Source of the DNA: Kazachstania africana CBS 2517
Taxonomy: Eukaryota > Ascomycota > Saccharomycetes > Saccharomycetales > Saccharomycetaceae
Direction of reading: 5' to 3'
NCBI RefSeq assembly: GCF_000304475.1
Contig: NC_018948.1
Location: 124,001-188,000 of the forward strand
DNA: 64,000 nucleotides
Below the pieces are notes generated by a model. It was not told where the DNA came from. It worked only from the letters and a program-made list of their open reading frames with translations, and did not search any database. Shown here in pieces: positions 31,575-44,358 of this stretch. How positions within the stretch are numbered: position 1 is the stretch's first letter; each line of letters begins with the position of its first letter. Both the position numbers and the translations under genes were made by a program.

Positions 31575-32408
31575 ATGGCTGTATCTGATAGAACATTGTA
31601 CTTATTACTGGCTATTATTCCTCTTATATCGGCTGCGTCGGTCGATATTACCAATCAAGCTGCTGGAAGTGACGAATTACCTAAAAGTGGTTTCAGTTCA
31701 TTCATAATGGCCATTTCTATGATTGGTATCTCCGAAATCGGTGATAAAACATTCCTAATTGCTGCGTTGATGGCTATGCGTCATCCAAGATGGGTAGTAT
31801 TCTCTTCGGCTGCTTCATCTTTAATCGTCATGACTGTTTTGTCCGGTGTAGTTGGCCATACGTTTGTTTCTTTCATCCCACAACGTTATACCTCATTTGC
31901 TGCAGGTATACTGTTCCTATTATTCGGTTACAAGTTAACTATGGAAGGTTTAGAAATGTCAAAGGATGCTGGTGTTGAGGAAGAAATGGCCGAAGTTGAA
32001 GAAGAAATTGCTATTAAGGATATGAACAAGGGAATGAACGATATCGAAGCTGGTGGTGCTGTAAGCGATAAGATGGCTAAAAACCAATCTGTTGTCAACA
32101 TGACCTTACAAAAAATCAACAACCTTGCCTCTTTAGTCTTTTCGCCAGTTTGGATTCAAATCTTTGCTATGGTTTTCTTGGGTGAATTTGGTGATCGTTC
32201 TCAAATTAGTATTATTGCCATGGCTTCCGATAACAATTACTGGTACACTATTTTCGGTGGTGTTGTTGGGCATGCTATTTGTACCGCGTTTGCTGTTATC
32301 GGTGGCAGATTCATTGCTACCAAAATCAGTATGAGAACGGTCACTTTAGGAGGTGCCTTCTTCTTTTTTATATTTGCATTGGTTTATATCTGGGATGCTT
32401 TCCAATGA
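31575..32408 (+). CDS. GDT1: Gdt1, Golgi Ca2+/Mn2+ transporter
   Basis: 277 residues (280 in S. cerevisiae). UPF0016/TMEM165 family, a cation/proton exchanger that brings Mn2+ and Ca2+ into the Golgi for glycosylation. An N-terminal signal-like hydrophobic segment is followed by two copies of the family's Glu-x-Gly-Asp motif: EIGDKTF at about residues 55-61 and EFGDRSQ at about 206-212. An acidic cytosolic loop (EEEMAEVEEEIAIKD) separates the two halves, and six further membrane segments are visible. YBR187W in S. cerevisiae. Confidence 0.95.
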   Translation: MAVSDRTLYLLLAIIPLISAASVDITNQAAGSDELPKSGFSSFIMAISMIGISEIGDKTFLIAALMAMRHPRWVVFSSAASSLIVMTVLSGVVGHTFVSFIPQRYTSFAAGILFLLFGYKLTMEGLEMSKDAGVEEEMAEVEEEIAIKDMNKGMNDIEAGGAVSDKMAKNQSVVNMTLQKINNLASLVFSPVWIQIFAMVFLGEFGDRSQISIIAMASDNNYWYTIFGGVVGHAICTAFAVIGGRFIATKISMRTVTLGGAFFFFIFALVYIWDAFQ

Positions 32409-32527
32409 ATGCATGTTACAATCTGTAAGTATATAAATACTATTTATGTGACTATGCTGAACTTTCCATAGTAAAATTTCCTTATTTAACGGTATTTGAC
32501 TCGTTCAGCCAACGTTTTTACATTCAC

Positions 32528-32899
32528 CTACTCGCTGTTTTCTGAATTCAATGCCTGATTAACGATTCTCTGCCTCACAAGAAATTTGATCTTGGTATCT
32601 GTCCTCGCATCGAGCTCTTCCAGTTGTGGTTTGAGACTCAATTTAAAATCATCAACATCATTAGACTCATTCTTCACAGTCGTTTTCATAGGAGCATCAC
32701 GTACATGACCTATCTCTTGGTCGCTGAACTCACCTGTTGGCGATGCTGTCATCACAGATGCAGGCTCTTCAATTACTGCTCTAGCATGCCCAGAGGGAGG
32801 CTTCTGTACTATGATATCACCTCCTTTCAAGTGGGCCTCTGATCTTAATTTTCCTAATCTGTCATCCCTTTCATTAAGCAACTTTATGAACAAAGACAT
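32528..32899 (-). CDS. NTC20: Ntc20, Prp19-complex splicing factor
   Basis: 123 residues (140 in S. cerevisiae). Ntc20 is a small, non-essential member of the Prp19-associated (NineTeen) complex that helps activate the spliceosome. Similarity is modest: an N-terminal LLNERDDRLGKLR resembling yeast SLERDQELNQLR, and a C-terminal LKPQLEELDARTDTKIKFLVRQRIVNQ resembling LAPIMEVLEKKTNEKIKGIIRKRVLQ. Position between GDT1 and RPS9 equals YBR188C between YBR187W and YBR189W, which makes the call convincing despite sequence drift. Confidence 0.88.
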   Translation of the reverse strand: MSLFIKLLNERDDRLGKLRSEAHLKGGDIIVQKPPSGHARAVIEEPASVMTASPTGEFSDQEIGHVRDAPMKTTVKNESNDVDDFKLSLKPQLEELDARTDTKIKFLVRQRIVNQALNSENSE

Positions 32900-33246
32900 T
32901 CCATACTTCTCTCTTTTACCTATGTTGGGTCTTATCGAACAAACATCTTGAAGCTTCTTTATATATTTTGATATATCAAAAGATTTGTTTGACTAGTTTT
33001 CTTGTAAATCCGTACATACAAAACCCATACAACGTGGGTTTTCAAAAATCAAATAAATTGAAATTTTTTTCAAAAATGTCCCGAAATTCCAATATGCCAT
33101 TTCCGAGCGACGCAATGTGGAAGCCATTCTGAAAGTTTCAATATCGAGTAAGAGGCTCTTGTATAAGTGAATCTTAAATAGAATTTATTGATTATCATAC
33201 TCTATTTCAATGTTTGAGTCCCCAAAGAAATTCTGTTAAGCCAAAT
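32900..33246. other. Intergenic: NTC20/RPS9 divergent promoter
   Basis: 347 bp. Two tandem Rap1 sites near 33006-33033, then poly(T)/A-rich sequence down to the RPS9 start. No gene. Confidence 0.6.
33006..33033 (+). promoter_or_regulatory. Tandem Rap1 sites upstream of RPS9
   Basis: AAATCCGTACATA (33006-33018) and AAACCCATACAAC (33021-33033), 15 bp apart in the same orientation, both close to the Rap1 consensus. They lie about 215-240 bp upstream of the RPS9 ATG, typical of ribosomal protein gene promoters. Confidence 0.85.
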
Positions 33247-34186
33247 ATGCCAAGTACGTACCATACCAACCAACTCTTATGATACTATGTATCATAAATT
33301 GACGGTTTTCACGAGGTTCGGGTCCTCATAGATATAATTGAGAAATATTAGGATCATCAAAGCACAAGATACATTCTACTGCTTATCATCTACGCTTAAT
33401 CACAGCAATCTTTTTACACTGAATTCCCGACACTTCAGTTAAAAGCAGCGTTGCTGGTGGTGTATCAACCACATATGATTATACGTTTATCCTAGTCTTC
33501 CTTTTCTGGAAGATATACTGATATTCTCTCTTATATTTATGTAGACTTGAACTCTTGTGAATTCATTCCCATTTACTTTTTTATAGGATCATTAACTAAC
33601 ATGTCTTATTATTTAATTAGGAGCTCCAAGAACTTACTCTAAGACCTACTCTACCCCAAAGAGACCTTACGAATCTTCTCGTTTAGACGCTGAATTAAAG
33701 TTAGCTGGTGAATTCGGTTTAAAGAACAAGAGAGAAATCTACAGAATTTCTTTCCAATTATCTAAGATCCGTCGTGCTGCTAGAGATTTATTAACTAGAG
33801 ACGAAAAGGACCCAAAGAGATTATTCGAAGGTAATGCTTTAATCAGAAGATTAGTCAGAGTTGGTGTTTTATCTGAAGACAAGAAGAAGTTAGATTATGT
33901 TTTAGCTTTAAAGATTGAAGATTTCTTGGAAAGAAGATTACAAACTCAAGTTTACAAGTTAGGTTTAGCTAAGTCTATCCACCACGCTAGAGTTTTGATC
34001 ACCCAAAGACACATTGCTGTCGGTAAGCAAATCGTCACCATCCCATCTTTCATGGTTAGATTAGACTCCGAAAAGCACATTGACTTTGCTTCTACTTCCC
34101 CATTCGGTGGTGCTAGACCAGGTAGAGTTGCTAGAAAGAACTCTGGTAAAAACTCTGAAGAAGGTGAAGCTGCCGACGAAGAATAA
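33247..34186 (+). CDS. RPS9: 40S ribosomal protein uS4 (two exons)
   Basis: Exon 1 is seven bases, ATGCCAA (33247-33253); intron 33254-33620; exon 2 33621-34186. The splice gives 190 codons starting [22 protein letters not shown], matching yeast Rps9 (the S. cerevisiae genes also have a 7-nt first exon). uS4 binds 18S rRNA early in 40S assembly and shapes the mRNA entry channel. The S4 RNA-binding domain lies at about residues 105-165 ([22 protein letters not shown]). YBR189W/YPL081W are the S. cerevisiae copies; NTC20 next door points to the chromosome II track. Confidence 0.97.
33254..33620 (+). other. RPS9 intron (367 nt)
   Basis: Donor GTACGT (33254), branch-like AACTAAC (33594-33600) and acceptor TAG (33618-33620). 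Both donor and branch differ from the strict GTATGT/TACTAAC consensus, but frame, exon-1 length and protein continuity support it. Confidence 0.9.
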
Positions 34187-34799
34187 ATTAATTAATACCT
34201 TAAGATAAATTATTTTTGTATTTTATATATCATATTAACCTTTTGGAATTAAAAACTTATTCTATTTTTCACTTTGAGATGAGATTTTTCTGAGCTGTCA
34301 CATAACCGATTCTTTTATGTGGTCCAGCTCTGGCACACTTATGACCACCATCAAGAAATAGAGGGCAGATATTTCGATTTCAGGGAAACATATGGACATA
34401 AAGAGAATGATGAAAGCTCGAATACCTTCCAGCTATAAGTAATCTTTGACTGCTTTCTTTTTACACCCATACAATTTTACAACATCCGTACATAGCTTGT
34501 TGAACATTTTGTTGAAAATATCAATGAAATATTTATTTTATTCGGTTTCTAGTTTTTGCGTCGCGTGGTTTTGGCAAGAATTATCAAAATTCGGTGAGAG
34601 AATCTGGGCAGGGCATGCCCGGGCTTGTAGGTAGAGCTACCAATGGGATCGGAAACGGACTGGTCTAGTTTCGCTGGGGAGGGCATCTGGTCTACGCTCA
34701 GAAAATAGTATTGAAACTCTCTAGATATATTAGCAATGACAAAATCTAAAGGTAGTTTGGGTTATTTGACGCCAATAAGACAACAAACGACAAGCAAAG
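34187..34799. other. Intergenic: RPS9 downstream / RPL21 promoter
   Basis: 613 bp. Holds two Rap1 sites (34463-34494), then AT-rich sequence, then a GC-rich palindromic patch (about 34594-34711) before the RPL21 start. No supported ORF. Confidence 0.6.
34463..34494 (+). promoter_or_regulatory. Tandem Rap1 sites upstream of RPL21
   Basis: ACACCCATACAAT (34463-34475), a near-perfect Rap1 site, and ACATCCGTACATA (34482-34494) in the same orientation, about 305-335 bp upstream of the RPL21 ATG. Confidence 0.88.
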
Positions 34800-35611
34800 A
34801 TGGGTAAATCGTATGTGCAGAGTTATGAAATGCTGAAATTTGAGGATTATACTATGTGTGACGTCAGACAAATATTGGTATATCGATATTTTGCTAATAA
34901 ATGAGGTTGAAAAGTACCAATACCATCATAGTTTTTGGCTGGGTTCTCCTTTCAGATATATGAATTGAAGTTAATATGATACTTGGAATTATTAGAATTG
35001 CAACATGGGGTAATACGTTACAATGCAATCGAATCAAGACGATAAATGTAGAATGATCTTCAAATTTAAAAAAAACTGTTGTGTTCATAGTTACTAACAT
35101 TGATATTCCAATTTACTGAATTGAATTTTTATAATATAGACATGGTTACAGATCTCGTACTCGTTACATGTTCCAACGTGACTTCAGAAAGCACGGTGCG
35201 ATTGCATTATCCACCTACTTGAAGGTCTACAAGGTTGGTGACATCGTCGATATCAAGGCTAATGGTTCCATCCAAAAGGGTATGCCACACAAGTTCTACC
35301 AAGGTAAAACCGGTGTTGTTTACAACGTCACCAAATCTTCTGTCGGTGTCATTGTCAACAAGATGGTTGGTAACAGATACTTAGAAAAGAGATTGAACTT
35401 AAGAGTCGAACACGTTAAGCACTCCAAGTGTAGAACTGAATTCTTAGAGAGAGTTAAGTCTAACGCTGCCAAGAGAGCTGAAGCTAAGGCTCAAGGTGTC
35501 GCTGTTCAATTAAAGAGACAACCAGCTCAACCAAGAGAAGCCCGTGTCGTTTCTACTGAAGGTAACGTTCCACAAACCTTAGCCCCAGTTCCATACGAAA
35601 CTTTCATCTAA
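34800..35611 (+). CDS. RPL21: 60S ribosomal protein eL21 (two exons)
   Basis: Exon 1 is 11 bases, ATGGGTAAATC (34800-34810); intron 34811-35139; exon 2 35140-35611. The spliced product is 160 residues, [23 protein letters not shown] to VPYETFI, the same length as yeast Rpl21. eL21 is a 60S surface protein near 5S rRNA. In S. cerevisiae RPL21A (YBR191W) and RPL21B (YPL079W) follow RPS9B and RPS9A, and the pairing is kept here. Confidence 0.97.
34811..35139 (+). other. RPL21 intron (329 nt)
   Basis: Donor GTATGT (34811), branch TACTAAC (35092-35098), acceptor TAG (35137-35139). It interrupts codon 4, as in S. cerevisiae. Confidence 0.95.
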
Positions 35612-36065
35612 TCTGTCCGATGTTTGTTTTGCTCTGCTTTTCCTCGTCATATCTTTATATAAACAAAAATATATATATGCTTCTGTGTTTAAGTAATGTA
35701 TAAGTTATTCTACAATTTTTGTTAACTTTCAACATACTGAATATGACTCGATTAAACGAATTCTGACCAACATCCTCATGAGATATAAATGTGTCAATGC
35801 TGTACTTATGCCAAAACAAAGTTGATTGACATTATTATTACTGTCGCGCATTCAAATCGGGCAACATTGAAAAAAAATTGGAAGGTAGAGAAACTTAGCT
35901 TGATAATCAATGAGTTATCAAAAGGTATCTAAACTTAGAATCCCTTTTACTATCTTAATAGCATCCTCTTCTTCTTTCTAAGATAACTGTAATTGGCTAT
36001 TTTTGAAACGCTTTGGTGAAAATACCGTTCCTAAAGCCAGATAAAGAGATATAGTCATATCAGCC
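35612..36065. other. Intergenic: RPL21 downstream / RIM2 upstream
   Basis: 454 bp of AT-rich sequence with the RPL21 3' end and the RIM2 promoter. No gene, RNA or repeat recognised. Confidence 0.5.
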
Positions 36066-37181
36066 ATGGGAAAGAAATCATTAGAAGAATGGCAGAATGA
36101 TGCCATTGAGTCCACACCATACTTGGCAAGTGACGAGAAGGGCTCTAATTATAGAGAGCCAACGCAGATTGATTTGAAAGGGCCAAAAGTTGAGACTCAT
36201 CCGAAGGTTAAGCCTTGGGTACATTTTGTTGCTGGAGGAATCGGTGGTATGGCTGGCGCTGTAGCTACTTGTCCATTTGACCTGGTTAAAACACGACTTC
36301 AGAGTGATATTTACCTTTCTACCTATAAATCTAATGCAAATGCTGCCTTGAAATCTCGATATAGATCATTAAACTATATGATGGAAGGTGCTGTGCATTT
36401 TAAAGAAACATGCAATATCATAGGTAATGTTTATAAACAAGAAGGATTCAGAAGTCTGTTTAAAGGATTGGGTCCCAATTTGGTAGGTGTTATACCGGCT
36501 AGAAGTATTAACTTCTTTACGTATGGTACTACGAAAGAAATTTATTCTAGAGCACTGAATAACGGTCAAGAGTCACCTGCAATTCATTTGCTAGCAGCCG
36601 CTACCGCTGGTTGGGCTACTGCTACTGCGACCAATCCAATATGGTTAATCAAAACTAGAGTTCAATTAGACAAGGCAGGCAAGACTAGACAATATAAGAA
36701 TTCCTGGGATTGTTTAGTGAATGTTACTAAAAATGAAGGTATCCATGGCTTATACAAGGGTCTAAGTGCTTCATATTTGGGATCAGTTGAAGGTGTATTG
36801 CAGTGGTTACTATATGAACAAATGAGACATCTCATAAAACAACGATCCATAGAAAAATTTGGCTATAATGACGAGGGAAAGAAAAGTAGGAGCGACAAGA
36901 TAAAAGAGTGGTGTCAAAGATCCGGTAGTGCAGGTGTAGCAAAATTCATTGCTAGTATATTAACATATCCACACGAAGTTGTAAGAACTAGACTAAGACA
37001 AGCACCAGTGGAAGGTGGAAAATTAAAATATACAGGCCTACTACAGAGTTTCAAAGTAATTGTAAGAGAAGAAGGATTTAGATCAATGTATAGTGGATTA
37101 ACCCCACATTTAATGAGAACTGTACCAAATAGCATCATTATGTTCGGTACATGGGAGCTTGTAATCAGACTTCTCTCCTAA
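36066..37181 (+). CDS. RIM2: Rim2, mitochondrial pyrimidine nucleotide carrier
   Basis: 371 residues (377 in S. cerevisiae). A three-repeat mitochondrial carrier that exchanges pyrimidine nucleotides across the inner membrane and is needed for mtDNA maintenance. The carrier signature Px[DE/W]xx[KR] occurs three times: PFDLVKTRLQ at 70, PIWLIKTRVQ at 191 and PHEVVRTRLR at 302. The Trp in the second signature is typical of the Rim2/SLC25A33/36 nucleotide group. YBR192W in S. cerevisiae. Convergent with MED8. Confidence 0.95.
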   Translation: MGKKSLEEWQNDAIESTPYLASDEKGSNYREPTQIDLKGPKVETHPKVKPWVHFVAGGIGGMAGAVATCPFDLVKTRLQSDIYLSTYKSNANAALKSRYRSLNYMMEGAVHFKETCNIIGNVYKQEGFRSLFKGLGPNLVGVIPARSINFFTYGTTKEIYSRALNNGQESPAIHLLAAATAGWATATATNPIWLIKTRVQLDKAGKTRQYKNSWDCLVNVTKNEGIHGLYKGLSASYLGSVEGVLQWLLYEQMRHLIKQRSIEKFGYNDEGKKSRSDKIKEWCQRSGSAGVAKFIASILTYPHEVVRTRLRQAPVEGGKLKYTGLLQSFKVIVREEGFRSMYSGLTPHLMRTVPNSIIMFGTWELVIRLLS

Positions 37182-37386
37182 TACTATAAACAGTTGCGTT
37201 TTTGAAAACCTCTTCATTAGAAGCATCTTCATTGATACCCTTACAACACATTACGATTTATTACTGCATTGCTTCTTTTTGAAAATGAACATTAATCAAT
37301 ATTTATTACGTAGTATATCTATATACTACAAGTCTCTAATTTTAATAGAAACGACCTTGTAAATACATGTGAGAAACGTTAGAAAG

Positions 37387-38055
37387 TCACTTTTTCACTT
37401 CCAGTGACTTATGTTCTCCTTTGTAAGTGAAATTCAGTATATCTTCAACTTCGAATGTTGTTTTAGGTTTATAACGGCTTGAAGATGGGACATATATCTG
37501 TTCTGAATCAGAATCACTTGTGGACTCTCTCTTCGTCTGAAAGCCCTTGAAATTGTGATCGTCAAACTCTTTGGCGAAGATTTCCAACGCCCACGTAGTA
37601 ATTTCTTTATCGTTTTGATGTATTCTGTCAATCTCTTGTTGTGTGATTGATTCTGCATTGAGACCCGATGCTTCCTTGGTTGATTTAATCCATTCATCGA
37701 TCTCTGGAGCATATTTCTTTCTTAATAGAGTGGTTAAGAGATTTTCATGCGACGTTGTGGGAAACTTAGTTAAGGGATATACTACCGTTGTGTCTAAAGT
37801 GTCTTGAAAATGCTGCAAAGTGGATGTGACAGAAGAAAACTGTGATAAAGTTACATTTAGTTGTGACTGTAAAGAGTACCATTGCGGGAGATTAGCCTTC
37901 GATAATTCATCTTTAATTTTCCTCAAAGAGTGCGTTAGCTGTGCTAATCGCATCCTTACTGCGTCTAATGCCTGGCTTGGGACCCCAGAGAAGTCAGGTT
38001 TTGTTCCATCATGAGGTGCTGTCCTGGGTGGTAGGTTAATGCTGTCCTGTGACAT
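37387..38055 (-). CDS. MED8: Med8, Mediator head subunit
   Basis: 222 residues (223 in S. cerevisiae). A helical head-module subunit that contacts Med18/Med20 through its C-terminus and bridges Mediator to RNA polymerase II. The region VPSQALDAVRMRLAQLTHSLRKIKDELSKANLPQWYSLQSQLNVTLSQ has the family pattern, and the C-terminal helix (FEVEDILNFTYKGE) matches the Med18-binding segment. It lies between RIM2 and AIM4, as YBR193C does. Confidence 0.93.
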   Translation of the reverse strand: MSQDSINLPPRTAPHDGTKPDFSGVPSQALDAVRMRLAQLTHSLRKIKDELSKANLPQWYSLQSQLNVTLSQFSSVTSTLQHFQDTLDTTVVYPLTKFPTTSHENLLTTLLRKKYAPEIDEWIKSTKEASGLNAESITQQEIDRIHQNDKEITTWALEIFAKEFDDHNFKGFQTKRESTSDSDSEQIYVPSSSRYKPKTTFEVEDILNFTYKGEHKSLEVKK

Positions 38056-38214
38056 CTTTTGATGCGATAGGCTTTTTATTTCAACGATAGTTGAATATTG
38101 CCAATTTTGCTTTGCACATAATTTTTCATTCTATGAAAAAAAAAACAATTCCGATATCGATGAGATATACAAGTCTTCTTCAATATATTAATTGTGATAC
38201 AGACATTCTCACAC

Positions 38215-38619
38215 ATGAACCATAACAAGGAAAGACAGTCAAACCAGCAGAAGGAGAAAGAACAGAGGACTAAAGACAGAATTTTGAGGTTGAAGAATGC
38301 CAGTAGAACGAAGCTTCGAGACAAAATTAAGGCTTTGGAGGTGAGTGTAAAAACTGATCCCAAAAGGAAACAACTCCTTATGCAATTGCAAAGGGACCTG
38401 GAATTTATGGAACAGTATGATCTGGGATACGAAAAACAGGAGAGAAATGATAACTCATTGGGTAAAAAGAGTATATTCTATGATAAAGACTGGAATCCAG
38501 ATGGGATTGCTCCGAAGGGATATAGAAATATACCTCACAATCCCACTACATTTGTACGCAAAACTAGACTAACACCTCAATTATCAGGGCTATCGAACAT
38601 CAAGCTTCCCAAAGTTTAG
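38215..38619 (+). CDS. AIM4: Aim4 (Soy1)
   Basis: 134 residues from the ATG at 38215 (123 in S. cerevisiae). The N-terminal half is a Lys/Arg/Glu-rich helix with little conservation. The C-terminal half is well conserved: [29 protein letters not shown] and the final LSNIKLPKV match yeast Aim4. Its molecular function is unknown; in S. cerevisiae it is reported as nuclear-pore associated, and loss affects mitochondrial genome inheritance. Divergent from MED8 across 159 bp, as YBR193C-YBR194W. Confidence 0.9.
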   Translation: MNHNKERQSNQQKEKEQRTKDRILRLKNASRTKLRDKIKALEVSVKTDPKRKQLLMQLQRDLEFMEQYDLGYEKQERNDNSLGKKSIFYDKDWNPDGIAPKGYRNIPHNPTTFVRKTRLTPQLSGLSNIKLPKV

Positions 38620-38877
38620 ATCTTTTTGTAAAATACGGCGATCAGCTCGATATGGTTGAAACCTGGAAACAAGAATGGGAAGCAGGCCTCCCCAAACATT
38701 CTGATTTTTGGACAGTATATTCAGCGAAGGAATGTTAGCATAGATGGAAGTGGTATCTCTCCAATAAATCACCTCTGAAGAACATTGAGATCTTTTTCTA
38801 TCGGAATAAATGCGATTGGCAGTAGCTTATCTAAGTATCTATGTAATTACTTGTATTATTAAAATGATAAATTTAGA

Positions 38878-40119
38878 TCAGGATTCTATGTCCACTAGAT
38901 TTGTGGCTGGTTTCCATACATGGATGGAGTTGTCGTTTGAGACACTAGACAATAACCAAGGATCGTGTAAGTCCCAAGAAACGTCATTAACGCCCAGCAT
39001 ATGACCACCATGAACGAAGATATTTTGACCATTGGCTGTGTCCCAAATTTTAACCAAACCATCATCCTGTCCCGCAGTTACCAATATTGTCTCTAAGTTT
39101 GGATTCCATTCGAGAGTTGAAATGGAAGAATTATGATTAAATGACTTTATTGGTTCCTTATCCAATTTCCTTATATCCCACATATTAATTTTACCAGTAG
39201 AGTCTGCAGAAGCCAAGAGCATATCGTTATAATAGTTGAACTTACACGAATTGATCCCTCCACTATGTGTACCAATGTTTTCAGTCATTTTCAGCATCTC
39301 TTCCTTAGTTCTAACATCGAATAGAGATAATTTATTGCTTTCACTGCAGGCAGCAAAAATTGAATCATGATTTACCATCCACGTCACTTCGTTGCATCCC
39401 TCTGGGTCAAAAGGAATTGTGAGTTCATTTTCTCGTAAAGTAGGATCAGAGCATGAGTATTTTGTAATGTCCCATATTTTTATTGATCCCTGTGAATAAC
39501 TTGAGGCCAAAGTGCCATTTTTTTGTAAATTCCAAGCAATGGAGACTGCTTCATTTGAATTAGTAAAATTTTCATCCATCTTATCTGTAGAATATAGTCT
39601 TGCTTCAAATGACCTTTGGTTACTATTAAGTCTACGTGAACCATGCTTTGTCCTATTAAAAATATAAATAGAACCATTTGAAGATGCAGCGGCCAATAAA
39701 TCGGGATTTTGAGGCAAGTATCTTGCTCTATTACAATCACCATTGGGGAAGGGTATGGATATATCCACATTCAAATTCTTGGAGGGAAACTTTGTGGAAT
39801 TATCTGGTTTAAATTCCATTTCATCCATGTCAAAATTATTAAGAGACGACCAATTGAGATGATTCGAAGTTGATAAATTTGCAATATAGAGAGATTCATC
39901 TTCTGGTAACTGTGATGAGGTGAATGTCGAGAGAAGAATTCTATGTGTATCTGTAGTGGTGTCTAAATCTGGGAAAAACTGGCAAGTCAATGATGGCCAT
40001 TTTGATGTATTTGTATTTAAATAACTATAGAGCAACTTCGTATTTTTCTTCCACCGAGAGTACCTTTCCTGCAAGTCATCTGGGATGGAACTTGGTTCAA
40101 TGGGTGCGTCAGTAGTCAT
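38878..40119 (-). CDS. MSI1: Msi1, CAF-1 WD40 subunit
   Basis: 413 residues (422 in S. cerevisiae). RbAp48-family WD40 protein, the p50 subunit of chromatin assembly factor 1, which deposits H3-H4 behind the replication fork; also known as a suppressor of Ras/cAMP signalling. An N-terminal helix (YSRWKKNTKLLYSYLNTNTSKWPSLTCQF) typical of RbAp46/48 precedes the propeller. WD repeats include IKIWDITKY, INMWDIRKLDKEPIKSFNH, VKIWDTANGQNIFVHGGH and the last, SIHVWKP. YBR195C in S. cerevisiae. Confidence 0.95.
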   Translation of the reverse strand: MTTDAPIEPSSIPDDLQERYSRWKKNTKLLYSYLNTNTSKWPSLTCQFFPDLDTTTDTHRILLSTFTSSQLPEDESLYIANLSTSNHLNWSSLNNFDMDEMEFKPDNSTKFPSKNLNVDISIPFPNGDCNRARYLPQNPDLLAAASSNGSIYIFNRTKHGSRRLNSNQRSFEARLYSTDKMDENFTNSNEAVSIAWNLQKNGTLASSYSQGSIKIWDITKYSCSDPTLRENELTIPFDPEGCNEVTWMVNHDSIFAACSESNKLSLFDVRTKEEMLKMTENIGTHSGGINSCKFNYYNDMLLASADSTGKINMWDIRKLDKEPIKSFNHNSSISTLEWNPNLETILVTAGQDDGLVKIWDTANGQNIFVHGGHMLGVNDVSWDLHDPWLLSSVSNDNSIHVWKPATNLVDIES

Positions 40120-40380
40120 GCCTCGAGATGCTTTGTTTGTCGTTGTATAATGTTTTCTTCATCATTGCCAAATTTGGCGTTTTATTTTCAGCAATAGTTG
40201 ATATTTGCAAAAGCTAACGCGTAATTGAAAGACTAATTACAATTGACATAGTCATCACAAATAAAACAGTCCAAGAAAAGTATAATAATCATCATTATAA
40301 GGAAATAACTATATATTTATATACGTAAAGAGTCATATAAGAAAAAGAAGAGATGTAAGGAGAGCTTAAGACACTCAAAT

Positions 40381-43140
<2,760 letters not shown>

Positions 43141-44205
43141 ATGAAGAACAGTTGGTTCCTGGGATTATCTTTAATCTTCATAGTGGTAACATTATGGGTC
43201 TCATCTTCATTCTTACTGAACGCTCTATTTGATGATCTCAATTATAATAAACCTTTTCTCATCACTTATCTAAGCGTATCATCATTTTCCATATATTTGA
43301 CACCATGGATCAAACAAATTGCCATGTCTTCTTGGAAATCAGGTTCGTTCCAAATTCCATCAGATACCGTTATCACTGACAACGCCGAGAAAGAATCTCT
43401 ACTGACATCATCAGCTAAATCTAATGAATCATTCACCCTGAAAGAAACAATTAGATTAAGTTTCCTCTTCGCGGTACTTTGGTTTTCTGCTGCATTCACT
43501 TCAAATTTCTCTCTTTCTTACACCACAGTGGCATCCCAAACAATATTATCTTCCACTTCATCATTTTTCACACTTTTTATTGGTGTACTGCTCAGTATAG
43601 AGTCCATCGATTCCACAAAATTATTCGGTCTAGTGGTATCATTCATGGGGATTGTCATTCTAGTGACGAACTCAAATGCGGACCCTGTTTCCCAATTCCA
43701 CAGTAATCCATACTATACCATGATAGGAAATATTCTCGCTCTTTCAAGTGCATTCATTTATGGTGTATACTCTACATTGTTCAAAAAATTGATCAACAAA
43801 AAACTAAACATAAAACTCTTCTTTGGTTTCATTGGTATATTCTCTCTCGTCACTTTCTGGCCAGTGCTACTCCTATTGCACGTAACCAAAATCGAGATTT
43901 TACAATTCCCATCAAATACCAAAATCTTATCAATCGTCATTCTAAACTGCTCCATTGCATTCATAAGCGATATTTGTTGGGCTAAAGCCATTCTATTAAC
44001 CAATCCTTTGATCGTTACAATGGGTCTCAGTTTCACTATACCCTTCGCCATACTAGGAGATTTCCTATTCAAGGGAAATTCGAATTTCAATCAAATTTAC
44101 CTCATCGGTGCAACTTTGATTCTTACCTCATTCTTCTTCATTAATCAAAAGGAAAAGACTCAAGAACCATCAGCATCCATTACGCACTACGATTCAATCG
44201 TTTAA
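43141..44205 (+). CDS. DMT-superfamily transporter (THI74/YML018C type)
   Basis: 354 residues from the ATG at 43141. Ten hydrophobic segments in the EamA/SLC35F arrangement, with SQTILSSTSSFFTLFIGVLLSIES and GNILALSSAFIYGVYSTLFKKL. It matches the S. cerevisiae ohnologs THI74 (YDR438W) and YML018C. The substrate is unproven; THI74 is thiamine-repressed in S. cerevisiae. It is next to LRS4 (YDR439W), which favours the THI74 position, but the sequence fits YML018C equally well, so no symbol is given. An 11-codon uORF (43088-43123) ends 17 bases before the start. Confidence 0.85.
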   Translation: MKNSWFLGLSLIFIVVTLWVSSSFLLNALFDDLNYNKPFLITYLSVSSFSIYLTPWIKQIAMSSWKSGSFQIPSDTVITDNAEKESLLTSSAKSNESFTLKETIRLSFLFAVLWFSAAFTSNFSLSYTTVASQTILSSTSSFFTLFIGVLLSIESIDSTKLFGLVVSFMGIVILVTNSNADPVSQFHSNPYYTMIGNILALSSAFIYGVYSTLFKKLINKKLNIKLFFGFIGIFSLVTFWPVLLLLHVTKIEILQFPSNTKILSIVILNCSIAFISDICWAKAILLTNPLIVTMGLSFTIPFAILGDFLFKGNSNFNQIYLIGATLILTSFFFINQKEKTQEPSASITHYDSIV

Positions 44206-44358
44206 CGAATTAAAACTATATATACCAAACCTTCTTATATATTCTGCATTCTCTAATAAAAGCATCGCCAATTTTTTAATGTTACTTTTTTTTTCCCACA
44301 CATTTAAATATTAAACAGTAATAAGTACCTCCAAGACAGCATAATCATAAAGATAATC

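Noticed and set aside
33310..33340. tRNA-like B box (GGTTCGGGTCC) in the RPS9 intron
   Set aside because: The invariant A of the box is missing and there is no A box, acceptor stem or T-run in place.
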